Shown here piece after piece: positions 1 to 8,431 of a DNA stretch of 64,000 nucleotides. Where the stretch lies: NCBI RefSeq assembly GCF_018798885.1, contig NZ_CP076362.1, forward strand, positions 361,523-425,522. Reading direction: 5' to 3'. Each line of letters begins with the position of its first letter. Position 1 is the stretch's first letter. The position numbers and the translations under genes are program-made. A model generated the notes under the pieces. It was given only the letters and a program-made list of their open reading frames with translations, was not told the origin of the DNA and did not search any database. Source of the stretch: Gemmobacter fulvus (lineage in GTDB: Bacteria; Pseudomonadota; Alphaproteobacteria; Rhodobacterales; Rhodobacteraceae).

Positions 1-216
1 CTCGCCGATGGCATCCCCGCCCATCACCTGACCAGCCTTGCGCTGCACGACGCGCAGGGGGCCGAGATTGCCCGGCTCGATCTGCATGAGCCCGTCGAAG
101 AGAACCCGTCTTTCACCTTTCTGCTGCCTCCGCATCTCGCGGCGGAGCCGGTCACGCTGCATGCGCAGGATACGATGGGCAACCGTCTGTCCGGGCGGGT
201 GGAGCCTTCGACATGA
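1..216 (+). CDS. SoxYZ-like sulfur carrier, C-terminal end (partial)
   Basis: The window opens inside an open frame of 71 codons that ends in a TGA overlapping the next start codon (ATGA). The visible tail reads like the SoxZ half of a SoxYZ-type carrier, ending in an HAQDTMGNRLSGRV-like strand. Quinoprotein-dehydrogenase-associated SoxYZ-like fusion proteins are known to sit beside PQQ dehydrogenases and an MBL-fold hydrolase, and both follow here, so this is most likely that family and not a true thiosulfate-oxidation SoxZ. The N-terminal SoxY part with the carrier cysteine lies outside the window, so the assignment rests on the short tail plus context. Confidence 0.6.
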   Translation, partial: LADGIPAHHLTSLALHDAQGAEIARLDLHEPVEENPSFTFLLPPHLAAEPVTLHAQDTMGNRLSGRVEPST

Positions 217-1181
217 CCGGCTTTCGCTCCCTTACCCGCCGATCGCTGGTGGCCGGGGCAGCAGCGGCAACGGCACTTGCCCTCCCTCGTGCCGTCGCTC
301 AAGCGCAGCCCCGTGGTTATGACCTTCTGCCTCAGGAGGTGGCCGCGGGGCTGTGGATGATTACCGGCGCGCCCGAAAGCTTTGCCCGCAGCAATGGCGG
401 GGCGATTGTCAATATCGTGCTGCTGGCCAGTGCCGAAGGTGCCATCATCATCGACACCGGATCGACCGCCCGCATGGGGGCCGAAATCCGCGCCTTTGCC
501 GACCAGCGGCTGGGCGGGGTGGCGCGTGTAATCAACACCCATCACCATCCCGACCACTGGTTCGGCAATATCGCCTTTGCAGACCGCCCGATCCTCGCCC
601 TGCCCGCGACTGGCGATCTGTGCCGCAGATCCGCGCCCGACTATGCCGCCTCGCTCTATGCACTGCTCGGGCCGTGGATGGCGGGCACCACGCCCACCCC
701 GCCCGGCCAGCGGATCGAGAGCGACGAGTTGGTGATCGGCGGGCGCACGCTGCGGCTGCTGGCCCTGTCGGGGCACAGTGCTGCCGATCTGGTGGTGCAG
801 GATGTTCAGACCGGCGTGCTGATTGCGGGGGATCTGCTGTTTCTGGACCGCGCGCCCAGCTTTCCCGATGCCGATGTGGCGCGCTGGCTGCGCGCGCTGG
901 ACCGGCTGGCGGGTCTGGAAACCTCAGGGGTGGTGCCCGGCCATGGCCCGTTTCACCGCTCAGGGGCCGCGCTGGCGCAGACCCGGCAGTATCTGGAACT
1001 GACCCGTGACCGGCTCGATCAGGCCGCAGCTCTGGGCCTGAGCCCGGTCGAGGCGATGGCCGCAGGCCCGGCCCCGGCCTTTCGCGCCCTTGGCGCCAAT
1101 CCCGAAGAATACATCCGCACCGTCGCGCAGCGATGGGCGGATCACGAGCGCACGGCCCTGCCCGTCATCGGCGGGCTGTGA
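213..1181 (+). CDS. Exported MBL-fold metallo-hydrolase (quinoprotein relay type)
   Basis: This 322-residue protein has a twin-arginine type leader (Arg9-Arg10, then an Ala-rich core ending near AQA), so it should be exported folded, with metal bound. The metallo-beta-lactamase signature HHHPDH is at residues 110-115, with further metal-ligand candidates in the GHS motif (after residue 180), the GD motif of the IAGD strand and the GHG motif near residue 242. It overlaps the SoxYZ-like carrier by four bases and is followed 72 bases later by the PQQ dehydrogenase. That is the known arrangement of 'quinoprotein relay system zinc metallohydrolases'. The true substrate of this family is not established; a role in electron relay or maturation of the dehydrogenase is inference. 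Confidence 0.75.
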   Translation: MTGFRSLTRRSLVAGAAAATALALPRAVAQAQPRGYDLLPQEVAAGLWMITGAPESFARSNGGAIVNIVLLASAEGAIIIDTGSTARMGAEIRAFADQRLGGVARVINTHHHPDHWFGNIAFADRPILALPATGDLCRRSAPDYAASLYALLGPWMAGTTPTPPGQRIESDELVIGGRTLRLLALSGHSAADLVVQDVQTGVLIAGDLLFLDRAPSFPDADVARWLRALDRLAGLETSGVVPGHGPFHRSGAALAQTRQYLELTRDRLDQAAALGLSPVEAMAAGPAPAFRALGANPEEYIRTVAQRWADHERTALPVIGGL

Positions 1182-1253
1182 TCCGGCCCCGCAAGACCAA
1201 ACCGCAAGAAGTGGGCTCCAGCCCGACAGATTCACGCCAAGGAGGAGACAGAC

Positions 1254-3104
1254 ATGACCCTAATTCGCAGCCTCACCGCCGCCAGTGTGCTTGCACTGGC
1301 CTGCATGGGCAGCGCAGGCCCCGCGCTTGCCGCCGATGTGACCTGGGATGACATCCTGAACGATCATCAGACCACGGATGACGTGCTGATGTATGGCATG
1401 GGCAACAATGCCCAACGCTATTCGACGCTGAACCAGATCAATGCCGAAACGGTGAAACATCTGCGCCCGGCATGGGCCTTTTCGTTCGGCGATGAAAAGC
1501 AGCGCGGCCAGGAGGCACAGGCCATCGTGCATGACGGGGTGATCTATATCACCGGATCCTACAGCCGGATCTGGGCGCTGGATGCCAAGACCGGCAAGCG
1601 GCTGTGGAAATTCGAGGCGCGGCTGGCCGAAGACATCCGGCCCTGCTGCGATGTGGTGAACCGTGGTGCTGCGATCTATGGCGACAAGGTGTTTTTCGGC
1701 GCGCTCGATGCCTCGATCTATGCGTTGGACAAGAACACCGGCAAGGTGGTCTGGCGCGAGAAATTCGGCGATCACAAGGTCGGTTATACGATGACCGGCG
1801 CGCCGACCATCGTGAAGGACAAGGAGACGGACCGGGTCATGTTGATCCACGGCTCGTCCGGCGATGAATTCGGTGTGGTGGGCAAACTGTACGCCCGCGA
1901 TCCCGATACTGGCGCGGAAATCTGGATGCGCCCCTTCGTCGAAGGCCATATGGGGGCCAAGGACGGCAAGGACAGCACGGTCACCGGCGATCCGGCGGCC
2001 CCCAGCTGGCCCAACAATGCCGATGGCAGCAAGGTCGAGGCCTGGAGCCATGGCGGCGGTGCCCCCTGGCAATCGGCCAGCTTCGATGTGGAAACCAACA
2101 CCATCATCGTCGGGGCCGGCAATCCTGCGCCGTGGAACACCTGGGCGCGCACGCCGGGCGACAGCCTCTATACCTCGGGTCAGGCCTATGTCGATCCGTC
2201 GAATGGCGAGTTGATCGGCTTTTACCAGCACACCCCGAATGATGCCTGGGACTTTTCGGGCAACAATGAAATCGTGCTGTTCGACTTCACCGACAAGGAT
2301 GGCAAACAGCACCGCGCCGGCGCCCATGCCGACCGCAACGGGTTCTTCTATGTGACCGATGTTGATGCGCTGTCAAAGCGCGGCGGCGAGATCAACCGCC
2401 CGACGGCGCTGCTGAATGCCTTCCCCTTTGTCGATGGTATCACCTGGGCCAAGGGCATTGATCTGGAAACCGGTCGCCCGATCGAAAACGAAGGCCAGCG
2501 CCCGCCGCTGCCGAAAGAGGGTGAAACCAAGGGTGAAACCATTCAGGTGACGCCGCCCTTCCTCGGTGGCAAGAACTGGAACCCGATGGCCTATAGCCAG
2601 AAAACCGGCCTGTTCTATGTGCCCGCCAACAACTGGACCGAAGATTACTGGACCGAGAATGTCACCTATCAGGCCGGGGCCGCCTATCTGGGCCAAGGCT
2701 TCCGCATCAAGCGGCTGTTCGATGACCATATCGGCACGCTGCGCGCCTATGATCCGGCCACCGGCGAAAAGAAATGGGAACATAAAGAAGAGTTCCCGCT
2801 CTGGGCCGGGGTTCTGGCGACGGCGGGCGATGTGGTGTTCACCGGCACCTCGGATGGTTTCGTGAAGGCCTTCCATTCCGAAACCGGCGAGGTTCTGTGG
2901 GAGTTCCAGACTGGCTCCGGCATCATCTCGCAGCCGGTGACATGGGAACTGGATGGCAAGCAATATCTGGGCATTGCCTCGGGCTATGGCGGCGCGGTGC
3001 CGCTCTGGGGCGGGGATATGGCGACGCTGACCACACAGGTCAGCCAGGGGGGATCGTTCTGGGTGTTCGAGATCCCGGACGAGCTGCTCGCCTCGGCGCA
3101 GTAA
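1254..3104 (+). CDS. exaA: PQQ-dependent alcohol dehydrogenase, ExaA type
   Basis: This 616-residue periplasmic quinoprotein oxidises primary alcohols and passes electrons to a cytochrome c. A Sec signal peptide ends at about ALA-A (residue 27). The sequence follows Pseudomonas ExaA/PedE closely over its whole length. It has the vicinal disulfide pair Cys131-Cys132 (RPCCDVVNRG), several beta-propeller W motifs, and the catalytic Asp333 in AWDFSGNNE. Residue 335, two after the catalytic Asp, is Ser. In lanthanide-dependent enzymes (XoxF, PedH) this position is Asp, so this should be the calcium-dependent type. No cytochrome c gene is next to it. An AGGAGG-like ribosome site (about 1240-1246) precedes the ATG, and a strong terminator follows the stop. 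Confidence 0.93.
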   Translation: MTLIRSLTAASVLALACMGSAGPALAADVTWDDILNDHQTTDDVLMYGMGNNAQRYSTLNQINAETVKHLRPAWAFSFGDEKQRGQEAQAIVHDGVIYITGSYSRIWALDAKTGKRLWKFEARLAEDIRPCCDVVNRGAAIYGDKVFFGALDASIYALDKNTGKVVWREKFGDHKVGYTMTGAPTIVKDKETDRVMLIHGSSGDEFGVVGKLYARDPDTGAEIWMRPFVEGHMGAKDGKDSTVTGDPAAPSWPNNADGSKVEAWSHGGGAPWQSASFDVETNTIIVGAGNPAPWNTWARTPGDSLYTSGQAYVDPSNGELIGFYQHTPNDAWDFSGNNEIVLFDFTDKDGKQHRAGAHADRNGFFYVTDVDALSKRGGEINRPTALLNAFPFVDGITWAKGIDLETGRPIENEGQRPPLPKEGETKGETIQVTPPFLGGKNWNPMAYSQKTGLFYVPANNWTEDYWTENVTYQAGAAYLGQGFRIKRLFDDHIGTLRAYDPATGEKKWEHKEEFPLWAGVLATAGDVVFTGTSDGFVKAFHSETGEVLWEFQTGSGIISQPVTWELDGKQYLGIASGYGGAVPLWGGDMATLTTQVSQGGSFWVFEIPDELLASAQ

Positions 3105-3113
3105 TCCCTTCGG

Positions 3114-3155
3114 TCGGGCGGGGCCCCCAGCCCCGCCCGATCCCCCCCCCTTTTT
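3114..3155 (+). terminator. Rho-independent terminator after exaA
   Basis: An 11-bp perfect GC-rich stem (3114-3124 paired with 3130-3140) with a five-base loop is followed by a C run and TTTTT at 3151-3155. It lies ten bases after the exaA stop and should separate the quinoprotein genes from the pentapeptide-repeat gene downstream. Confidence 0.85.
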
Positions 3156-3177
3156 CCGTGTTCTGAAAGGATTTCCC

Positions 3178-3810
3178 ATGCCACAGCCGCTTTTGCCGCT
3201 GGCCCTTGCGCTGATGGTCGGCACCGGGCTGGCCACCGCCGCCCTGGCGGATGTTCCGGGCCAGCAAGCCGATTATCCCGTCATCGTTGACTCCGATCCG
3301 CCGCGCGAGGGGCCGCTGGTGCTGAATGGCTGCACGCTTGCCCCCGGTGCAGTCTGCCCCGGCGTCGATCTGCGCCATGCCGATCTGCGCGGGATCAAGC
3401 TCAACGGGGCCGATCTGCGCGGCGCGATCCTGACCCGCGCCAATTTCTTCGGCGCCGAGTTGCGCGGAACCGATCTGTCCGGCGCGGATCTGCGGGGGGC
3501 CGATCTGTCGATGACCCAGGCGCAGGGCATCAAGCTGCGCAAGGCCCGGATGACCGGGGCCAATCTGGATTACGCCCGCCTGTCGGGCGCTGATCTTTCG
3601 GGCGCCGATCTGACCGCCGCCACGCTGGAGGCGGTGATGGCCCCGAAGGCGCGGTTTGTGGGGGCAACGCTGGTCAGCGCCAATATGATGGAGGCGAAAT
3701 TCTACAATGCCGATTTTGCCGAGGCGCATCTGGAGGGCAATCACGCGCCCTATGCGATCTGGGAAGGCGTGCATATGGAGAATTGCACCGGATGCCCCGT
3801 CGACTGGTGA
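3178..3810 (+). CDS. Exported pentapeptide-repeat protein
   Basis: This is a 210-residue protein with a signal peptide (cleavage near ALA-D, residue 25) and about 20 tandem A(D/N)LXX repeats between residues about 60 and 190, for example ADLRGIKLNGADLRG. Such repeats fold as a right-handed quadrilateral beta-helix. Two Cys pairs (about residues 52/60 near the N terminus and the CTGC at the end) could cap the helix by disulfides after export. The start is well placed behind a GAAAGGA ribosome site. It follows the exaA terminator and its stop lies inside the start region of the next gene. Function is unknown; a periplasmic scaffold role near the quinoprotein system is a guess from position. Confidence 0.85.
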   Translation: MPQPLLPLALALMVGTGLATAALADVPGQQADYPVIVDSDPPREGPLVLNGCTLAPGAVCPGVDLRHADLRGIKLNGADLRGAILTRANFFGAELRGTDLSGADLRGADLSMTQAQGIKLRKARMTGANLDYARLSGADLSGADLTAATLEAVMAPKARFVGATLVSANMMEAKFYNADFAEAHLEGNHAPYAIWEGVHMENCTGCPVDW

Positions 3811-4217
3811 GTGCGGCCCTGCTGGCCTGCGTGCCGGGCATGGCCCCGGCGTCGGATCTGGCCCCGGACCTGGCAGGCGGGCTGCGGGCCTGCCGCACCC
3901 TGACCGCGGCGGCAGCGCGGCTTGCCTGTTATGACGCGCTGCCCGCCGGGGCCGCCACGCTGACCTTTTCGGGCCATGGCAGCCACATCACCCCCGGTTT
4001 TCAGATCGACCAGCCGCAACGGTTGCGGTTTGAAAACACCGATGCGGTGATGGTGATCTATCTGCTGGATGCCGCCGGGGCGGTGGTACAGAACCTGCAT
4101 CAGGGTGGCGTCGGCACTGGCGCATTCCTGATCGACGAACCCGGACAGTATCGCGTGCAGATCAATGCCACCGGCGGCTGGCGGATCTGGCTGGAAACAC
4201 CCGAGCCGCCCGGCTGA
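3792..4217 (+). CDS. Small exported protein of unknown function
   Basis: This is a 141-residue product from ATG 3792; an in-frame TTG at 3783 would add three residues but the ATG gives a cleaner signal peptide (RRLVSAALLACVPGMAPASD). The N-terminal mature part has a Cys-containing RACRTLTAAAARLACYDAL segment of the kind seen in many small rhodobacterial envelope proteins. The rest is predicted beta-rich (TLTFSGHGSH, LRFENTDAVMVIYLLD, GQYRVQINATGGWRIWLE). The start overlaps the 3' end of the pentapeptide gene by 19 bases, which suggests translational coupling and joint expression. I do not recognise a characterised family. Confidence 0.7.
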   Translation: MPRRLVSAALLACVPGMAPASDLAPDLAGGLRACRTLTAAAARLACYDALPAGAATLTFSGHGSHITPGFQIDQPQRLRFENTDAVMVIYLLDAAGAVVQNLHQGGVGTGAFLIDEPGQYRVQINATGGWRIWLETPEPPG

Positions 4218-4358
4218 CCCGGGCCAAGGCAGGGGCCGCGCGACAGTCACGATGCGGTGAGGGGCGCAAGCCCGGCAGATGCTTTCCCACTCGGGCTGCT
4301 TTAGGGTCGCATCCAGGCGGGGGTTTCCGCTTTGCGTCTTGAACAGATGGGGTGAGAT

Positions 4359-4787
4359 GTGATCGCGCGTGCAGCTATTTTGGCCTTTCTGGTGCTGACC
4401 GGTCCGGGGGCTGCGGAAACCGTCACCATTCGCAATGATGGCGGCGGCAATGTCACCGCCTACATCGAACGGCGGGCACAGCTGGCACGGGTGGACTCCG
4501 TCAGGATTGCGGGCAAGTGCCTGTCATCCTGCACAATCTTCACCACCCTTCCCAATGCCTGTGTCATGCCGCGCGCCGTGATCGGCTTTCACGGCACATT
4601 GCCGCGCGTGCCGTTCATCCAGATGCAGCTGGATATGAGGCTGGGCGATTTCTATCGGGGCGAGGTGCGCAGGCGCTATGCTGCGGAATGGCGGCACCTG
4701 CGCGGCGGCAATGAGATGCACGTCATCAGCGGCCGGGAACTGGCCCGGCTCGATCCCGAAGTGCGGCTGTGTCGCAAGCGGCAATAA
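4359..4787 (+). CDS. Exported protein resembling periplasmic ClpP-like (COG3904) proteins
   Basis: This is a 142-residue protein with a GTG start and a signal peptide ending near GAA-E (residue 20). The core has the pattern 'GKCLSSCTIF ... NACVMPRAVIGFHG', which resembles the region around the nucleophile Ser of small exported ClpP/crotonase-fold proteins common in alphaproteobacteria (Ser in SSC, a second Cys about 14 residues on, then GFH). Whether it is an active peptidase cannot be told. It has its own leader region of about 140 bases after the previous gene. Confidence 0.6.
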   Translation: MIARAAILAFLVLTGPGAAETVTIRNDGGGNVTAYIERRAQLARVDSVRIAGKCLSSCTIFTTLPNACVMPRAVIGFHGTLPRVPFIQMQLDMRLGDFYRGEVRRRYAAEWRHLRGGNEMHVISGRELARLDPEVRLCRKRQ

Positions 4788-4871
4788 CCTGAGGGGCTTG
4801 GGTGCCCCTTGCCGCCGCCCGCATTCGGCTGCGCACTTCAGCGCGTTGGGCATCCGTGCTACGCTCGCGGC

Positions 4872-5702
4872 ATGGCCAGCTCGTCCACCTTTCATATCCG
4901 CCAGTCAAGCACGGCACTTTTCCGTGCCCTCGTCTCGCAATACCCGGCGGTGATCCTTGTGCGCGCGGGCACGAAACGGGTGCAGCAAGGCACACGGCAG
5001 GTCACGATCACCCCGGCCTCGATCGGGGTGCTGCCCGCGCATGTGCCGCTGACGATTGAAAACCAGCCGTCTTTGACCGGGCCCTATGCCGCCAGCCTGC
5101 TGATCCCGGCAGAGAGTGTTCTGGACAGCTTGCGGAAAGAGGCCCTGCCCGACGGCGACCCCTGCAAGACGACCCGCCATGACCGCGCCCTCGCTGCGTT
5201 CGAAAGGGCGCTGACGGTGCTGGAGGATCCGTTGACGCCAGACCGGCTGCGCAACCATGCGGTGCGCGAGGTCTTGCTGTGGCTTGGAGAAGAGGGCATC
5301 GGCTTTGGTCCGGTGCGGCCGGTGTCGCTGACCAACAGACTGCGATCTGCCCTGTCGCAAGACCCGGATACGCCCTGGCGTTCCGCGGACGCCGCCCGGG
5401 CCTTGGCGGTCAGCGAAGCTACGCTGCGCCGGCGGCTTGCGGCAGATGGCACGAGTTTTGGCGATCTGCTGGTTGATGTGCGGATGACCCATGCTCTGGG
5501 CCTGCTGCAAACCTCGGATCTTGCGATAAATCGCATTGCGCTTGAGGTGGGTTATGCCTCTGCCTCGCGCTTTGCCGTGCGCTTCAAGGCGCGGTTCGGG
5601 GTCAGCCCTTCGGCCATCCGCAGCCCAACCCAGCCTGCCCGCACGGGGATTGAGCGGATCGGCACAGTCAAAGACCCGAGCGGCACCGCAGAGCAGGGGT
5701 GA
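4872..5702 (+). CDS. AraC-family transcriptional regulator
   Basis: This is a 276-residue protein counted from ATG 4872 (MASSSTFHIRQ); upstream in-frame codons back to 4809 look non-coding. The N-terminal about 150 residues form a cupin-like sensing domain, and the C terminus holds the two AraC helix-turn-helix units (WRSADAARALAVSEATLRRRL and INRIALEVGYASASRFAVRFK), ending with the FGVSPSAIR signature. The tail after about residue 250 is poorly conserved in type. It lies just ahead of the YbhB-family gene in the same direction. The ligand is unknown. Confidence 0.85.
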   Translation: MASSSTFHIRQSSTALFRALVSQYPAVILVRAGTKRVQQGTRQVTITPASIGVLPAHVPLTIENQPSLTGPYAASLLIPAESVLDSLRKEALPDGDPCKTTRHDRALAAFERALTVLEDPLTPDRLRNHAVREVLLWLGEEGIGFGPVRPVSLTNRLRSALSQDPDTPWRSADAARALAVSEATLRRRLAADGTSFGDLLVDVRMTHALGLLQTSDLAINRIALEVGYASASRFAVRFKARFGVSPSAIRSPTQPARTGIERIGTVKDPSGTAEQG

Positions 5703-5742
5703 TCAGCCTAGGATCAGGGGGTATTCGCAACAGGAGACCCCG

Positions 5743-6306
5743 ATGACGAAGATGCCCCGCCGTCCCGCCGTGATTGCCCTGACCCTGCTGGCACACGCAT
5801 ACGCCCCGCCTGCCCGTGCCGACATGACCCTGATGTCTGCCGATATTGCCGACGGGCAGATCGTGACGACCGATCAGGTTCTGGACGGGTTTGGCTGTGC
5901 GGGCAGCAATATGGCCCCCTCCCTGTCCTGGGATGGCGCGCCCGAAGGCACACAAAGCTTTGTCGTGACCGCCTATGACCCCGACGCGCCGACAGGCTCG
6001 GGCTGGTGGCACTGGTCGGTGTTCAACATCCCGGCAGAGATCACCAGCCTGCCCGAAGGCAGTGGCAGCCCTGAACATCCGCTGCCCTCTGGTGCCATCG
6101 CCGCGCGGAACGACTTTTCGCGAAACGATTTTGGCGGCTTCTGCCCGCCCGTCGGCGATGAACCGCATCACTATGTCTTTACGGTCTATGCCATGCCGCA
6201 AGCGGCCCTGCCGCTGGATGAAACCGCCTCGGGCGCGATGGTCGGCTATTATACCAACAGCGGCAGCCTCGCCCGCGCCTCGATCACGGCGGTCTTCGGG
6301 CGCTGA
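5743..6306 (+). CDS. YbhB/YbcL family (Raf kinase inhibitor-like) protein, exported
   Basis: This is a 187-residue protein from ATG 5743 behind an AACAGGAG ribosome site. It has a signal peptide ending near ARA-D (about residue 27). The PEBP fold motifs are clear: CAGSNMAPSLSW, the DPDAP motif in AYDPDAPTGSGWWHW, and the FxxxGFCPPVGDEPHHYVFTVYA block. PEBP-like bacterial proteins bind small anionic or phosphate-type ligands; the physiological role is not known. A longer open frame upstream overlaps the AraC gene and is not coding. Confidence 0.88.
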   Translation: MTKMPRRPAVIALTLLAHAYAPPARADMTLMSADIADGQIVTTDQVLDGFGCAGSNMAPSLSWDGAPEGTQSFVVTAYDPDAPTGSGWWHWSVFNIPAEITSLPEGSGSPEHPLPSGAIAARNDFSRNDFGGFCPPVGDEPHHYVFTVYAMPQAALPLDETASGAMVGYYTNSGSLARASITAVFGR

Positions 6307-6350
6307 GGCGGCTGGAGAACATCAAGCCACGGATACAAAAGGACAGATCC

Positions 6351-6836
6351 ATGCACCCGTCTGACCACCTGCTCACTGCCGACCAGATCGAGAATATGGA
6401 GGGCCTACACAAGACCCATTTCCTCAATCCCAATGCGGTGCGCATCAACAAATCCCTCGGGGATCGCACCGGCCTGACCGGCCTCGGCTTTCACATCATC
6501 GAAGTTGACCCCGGGCATGAGACGACAGAGCATCATGTGCATTACCACGAGGATGAATGCGTTTATGTTCTGGAAGGCCATGCCACTGCGTATATCGGGG
6601 ACGCCGCGTTTGCGGTCGGTCCGGGTGATTTTCTGGGCTATCCGAAAGGCGGGCTGGCCCATTCGATCTGCAATACCGGCTCTGTGCGCTTGCGCTGCAT
6701 TGTGGTTGGTCAGCGGCTCGCGCAGGATGTTGCCGACTATCCGCGCCTGAACAAACGCATCTATCGCAATGCGGGACTTCCTTGGAACCTGGTGGATCAT
6801 GCCGCCATTGCAGAACCCAAGGCCGGTGCGAAATAG
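6351..6836 (+). CDS. Cupin-domain protein
   Basis: This is a 161-residue single-domain cupin. Motif 1 metal ligands appear in HHVHYHEDECVYVLEG and the second motif in GDFLGYPKGGLAHSICNTG. The C-terminal about 35 residues (NKRIYRNAGLPWNLVD) are a common extension in cupins with the RLxxDVxDYP stretch. The sequence suggests a soluble metal-binding protein, not an AraC sensor. It is alone between the YbhB gene and the hexapeptide-repeat gene, with spacings of 44 and 79 bases, so it may be part of a loose operon. Confidence 0.8.
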   Translation: MHPSDHLLTADQIENMEGLHKTHFLNPNAVRINKSLGDRTGLTGLGFHIIEVDPGHETTEHHVHYHEDECVYVLEGHATAYIGDAAFAVGPGDFLGYPKGGLAHSICNTGSVRLRCIVVGQRLAQDVADYPRLNKRIYRNAGLPWNLVDHAAIAEPKAGAK

Positions 6837-6915
6837 CGGTGTTATGCCCTGTGTCTCGTGTCGGGGTGTCCCTGCGAGAGGCAGGATCAACGGTCCACAA
6901 GACAAGAGGTGATCC

Positions 6916-7578
6916 ATGATTTTGAGTGATGCCCATCGCAGCCCCCGCATAGATCCAACCGCACGGATCGCCCCGAACGCGGTCATCAGTGGTGACGTTG
7001 AGATCGGGCCAAACACCTCGGTCGGGTTTGGCGCGGTGATAGTCGCCGAAAGCGGGCCGGTGCGGATCGCCGGCAACTGCGTGATCATGGAAAACGCCGT
7101 GCTGCGCGGCATCCGGGGCTTTGCGCTCGACATCGCCGAATATTCGCTGATCGGCCCGCGCGCCGTCCTGAACGGCTGCCGGGTGGGGCGGGAATGTTTC
7201 ATCGCCACGGGTGCCACGGTGTTCAACGGTGCCGTGATCGGCGACAGGTCAGAGATCCGCATCAATGCGGTGGTGCATCTGCGCAGTTGTCTTGCGCCGG
7301 GGACCATGGTGCCGATCGGCTGGGTGGCCGTCGGAGATCCGGCCAGAATCCTGCCGCCCGACCAGCGCGAGGAAATCTGGGACATTCAAAAAGACCTCGA
7401 CTTTCCGGGGCAGGTTTTCGGTGTCTCACGAGCTGCGGCAGGAGAGACGTTCATGCCGCAGGTCGTGCCGAAATATGTCGAGTTTTTGCGGCGCCGACAT
7501 GCGCTGGATGCAAACGGCGGCGACGGCCTGGTGCGAGATTGCCCCGCACCAGGGGAGCAACCTCAAGAGCCGGAATAG
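6916..7578 (+). CDS. Gamma-carbonic-anhydrase-like hexapeptide-repeat protein
   Basis: This is a 220-residue protein with hexapeptide repeats from about residue 12 to 135 (IDPTARIAPNAVISGDVEIGPNT and following), the left-handed beta-helix of the gamma-CA/CaiE/PaaY group. The expected metal-ligand His residues of active gamma-CAs (RGxxxxIxIG...H...H) are largely missing. The stretch after VLRGIRGF has no HH, and one His is visible in VVHLRSC. Carbonic anhydrase activity is therefore doubtful, and a structural or acyltransferase-like role is possible. Its 3' end overlaps the convergent enoyl-CoA hydratase gene by 16 bases. Confidence 0.8.
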   Translation: MILSDAHRSPRIDPTARIAPNAVISGDVEIGPNTSVGFGAVIVAESGPVRIAGNCVIMENAVLRGIRGFALDIAEYSLIGPRAVLNGCRVGRECFIATGATVFNGAVIGDRSEIRINAVVHLRSCLAPGTMVPIGWVAVGDPARILPPDQREEIWDIQKDLDFPGQVFGVSRAAAGETFMPQVVPKYVEFLRRRHALDANGGDGLVRDCPAPGEQPQEPE

Positions 7579-8354
7579 ACCGGCGTGCGGCGGGCGATCC
7601 AGGCATCCAGCCCCTCGCGCGTGTCCTGCGTCACCGCCATGCGCGCGAATTGCTCGCTTTCAATGGTCAATCCCTCTGCGATGGTTGTGTTCAGGCCGCG
7701 GGTGACGGCAGAGATGATCCGATGCGCGGCAAGCGGGGAATGGCGGATGATCCGCCGGGCCAGCGCAAAGGACTGCGGCAACAGATCCTGATGCGGCACC
7801 ACCTGATTGACCAGACCCAGCTCATAGGCCCGCTCCGGGCCAAAGCTGTCGCCGGTCAACAAAAGCTCCAGCGCGCGTTTGCGACCGGCCAGACGCGGCA
7901 GCCGCTGGGTGCCGCCAAAGGTCGGTGGAATGCCGATGTTGATTTCAGGCTTGGCGAAAAGGGCGCAGTCCGAGGCAATGGCCAGATGAACAGCTTCGGT
8001 GATCTCGCAGCCACCGCCAAAGGCGATGCCATTCACGGCGGCAATGATCGGTTTGCCGAAGGCCTCCATCCGGGCCGTCATCGTCTGCCCCCGCCGGACG
8101 AACGCCTTCACCGCGACCTCGGCCCCCCGTTTGATGCTTTCGGAGAACTCGGGGATATCCCCTCCCGCCGAAAAGGCGCGCTCGCCTGCCCCGGTCAGGA
8201 TCACCACCCGGATCGCGGGATCTTCTTCGATCAGATCCAGAAGCGACAGCAACCGATCCACCATCCGGTAGTTCAGCGCATTGAGCTTTTCCGGCCGGTT
8301 GAGCGTCAGCACCGCAATATCGCCCTCCACCTTCATCAAGACAGTTTCAGTCAT
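7563..8354 (-). CDS. Enoyl-CoA hydratase/isomerase (crotonase) family protein
   Basis: This is a 263-residue crotonase-fold enzyme from ATG at 8354 (MTETVLMKVEGD); an upstream ATG would add eight residues. The oxyanion-hole motifs are present: ERAFSAGGDIPEF near residue 65 and VNGIAFGGGCEITEA near residue 105, followed by the PEINIGIPPTFGGTQRLPRL block. The Glu in CEIT and the Glu in KPEINIG match the catalytic pair of hydratases. It acts on a CoA thioester. It is divergent from the TetR gene, which probably controls it. Confidence 0.88.
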   Translation of the reverse strand: MTETVLMKVEGDIAVLTLNRPEKLNALNYRMVDRLLSLLDLIEEDPAIRVVILTGAGERAFSAGGDIPEFSESIKRGAEVAVKAFVRRGQTMTARMEAFGKPIIAAVNGIAFGGGCEITEAVHLAIASDCALFAKPEINIGIPPTFGGTQRLPRLAGRKRALELLLTGDSFGPERAYELGLVNQVVPHQDLLPQSFALARRIIRHSPLAAHRIISAVTRGLNTTIAEGLTIESEQFARMAVTQDTREGLDAWIARRTPVYSGS

Positions 8355-8431
8355 CGGTTCCACCTTTCCTGTTGGCATTGACTGAAGGCTAGAAGACGTG
8401 ACAGCGTTAGGAAACTCACTGGTAAGTATAC

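Noticed and set aside
6916..7578. Active gamma-carbonic anhydrase
   Set aside because: The usual zinc-ligand His residues are not in place; only the fold is supported.
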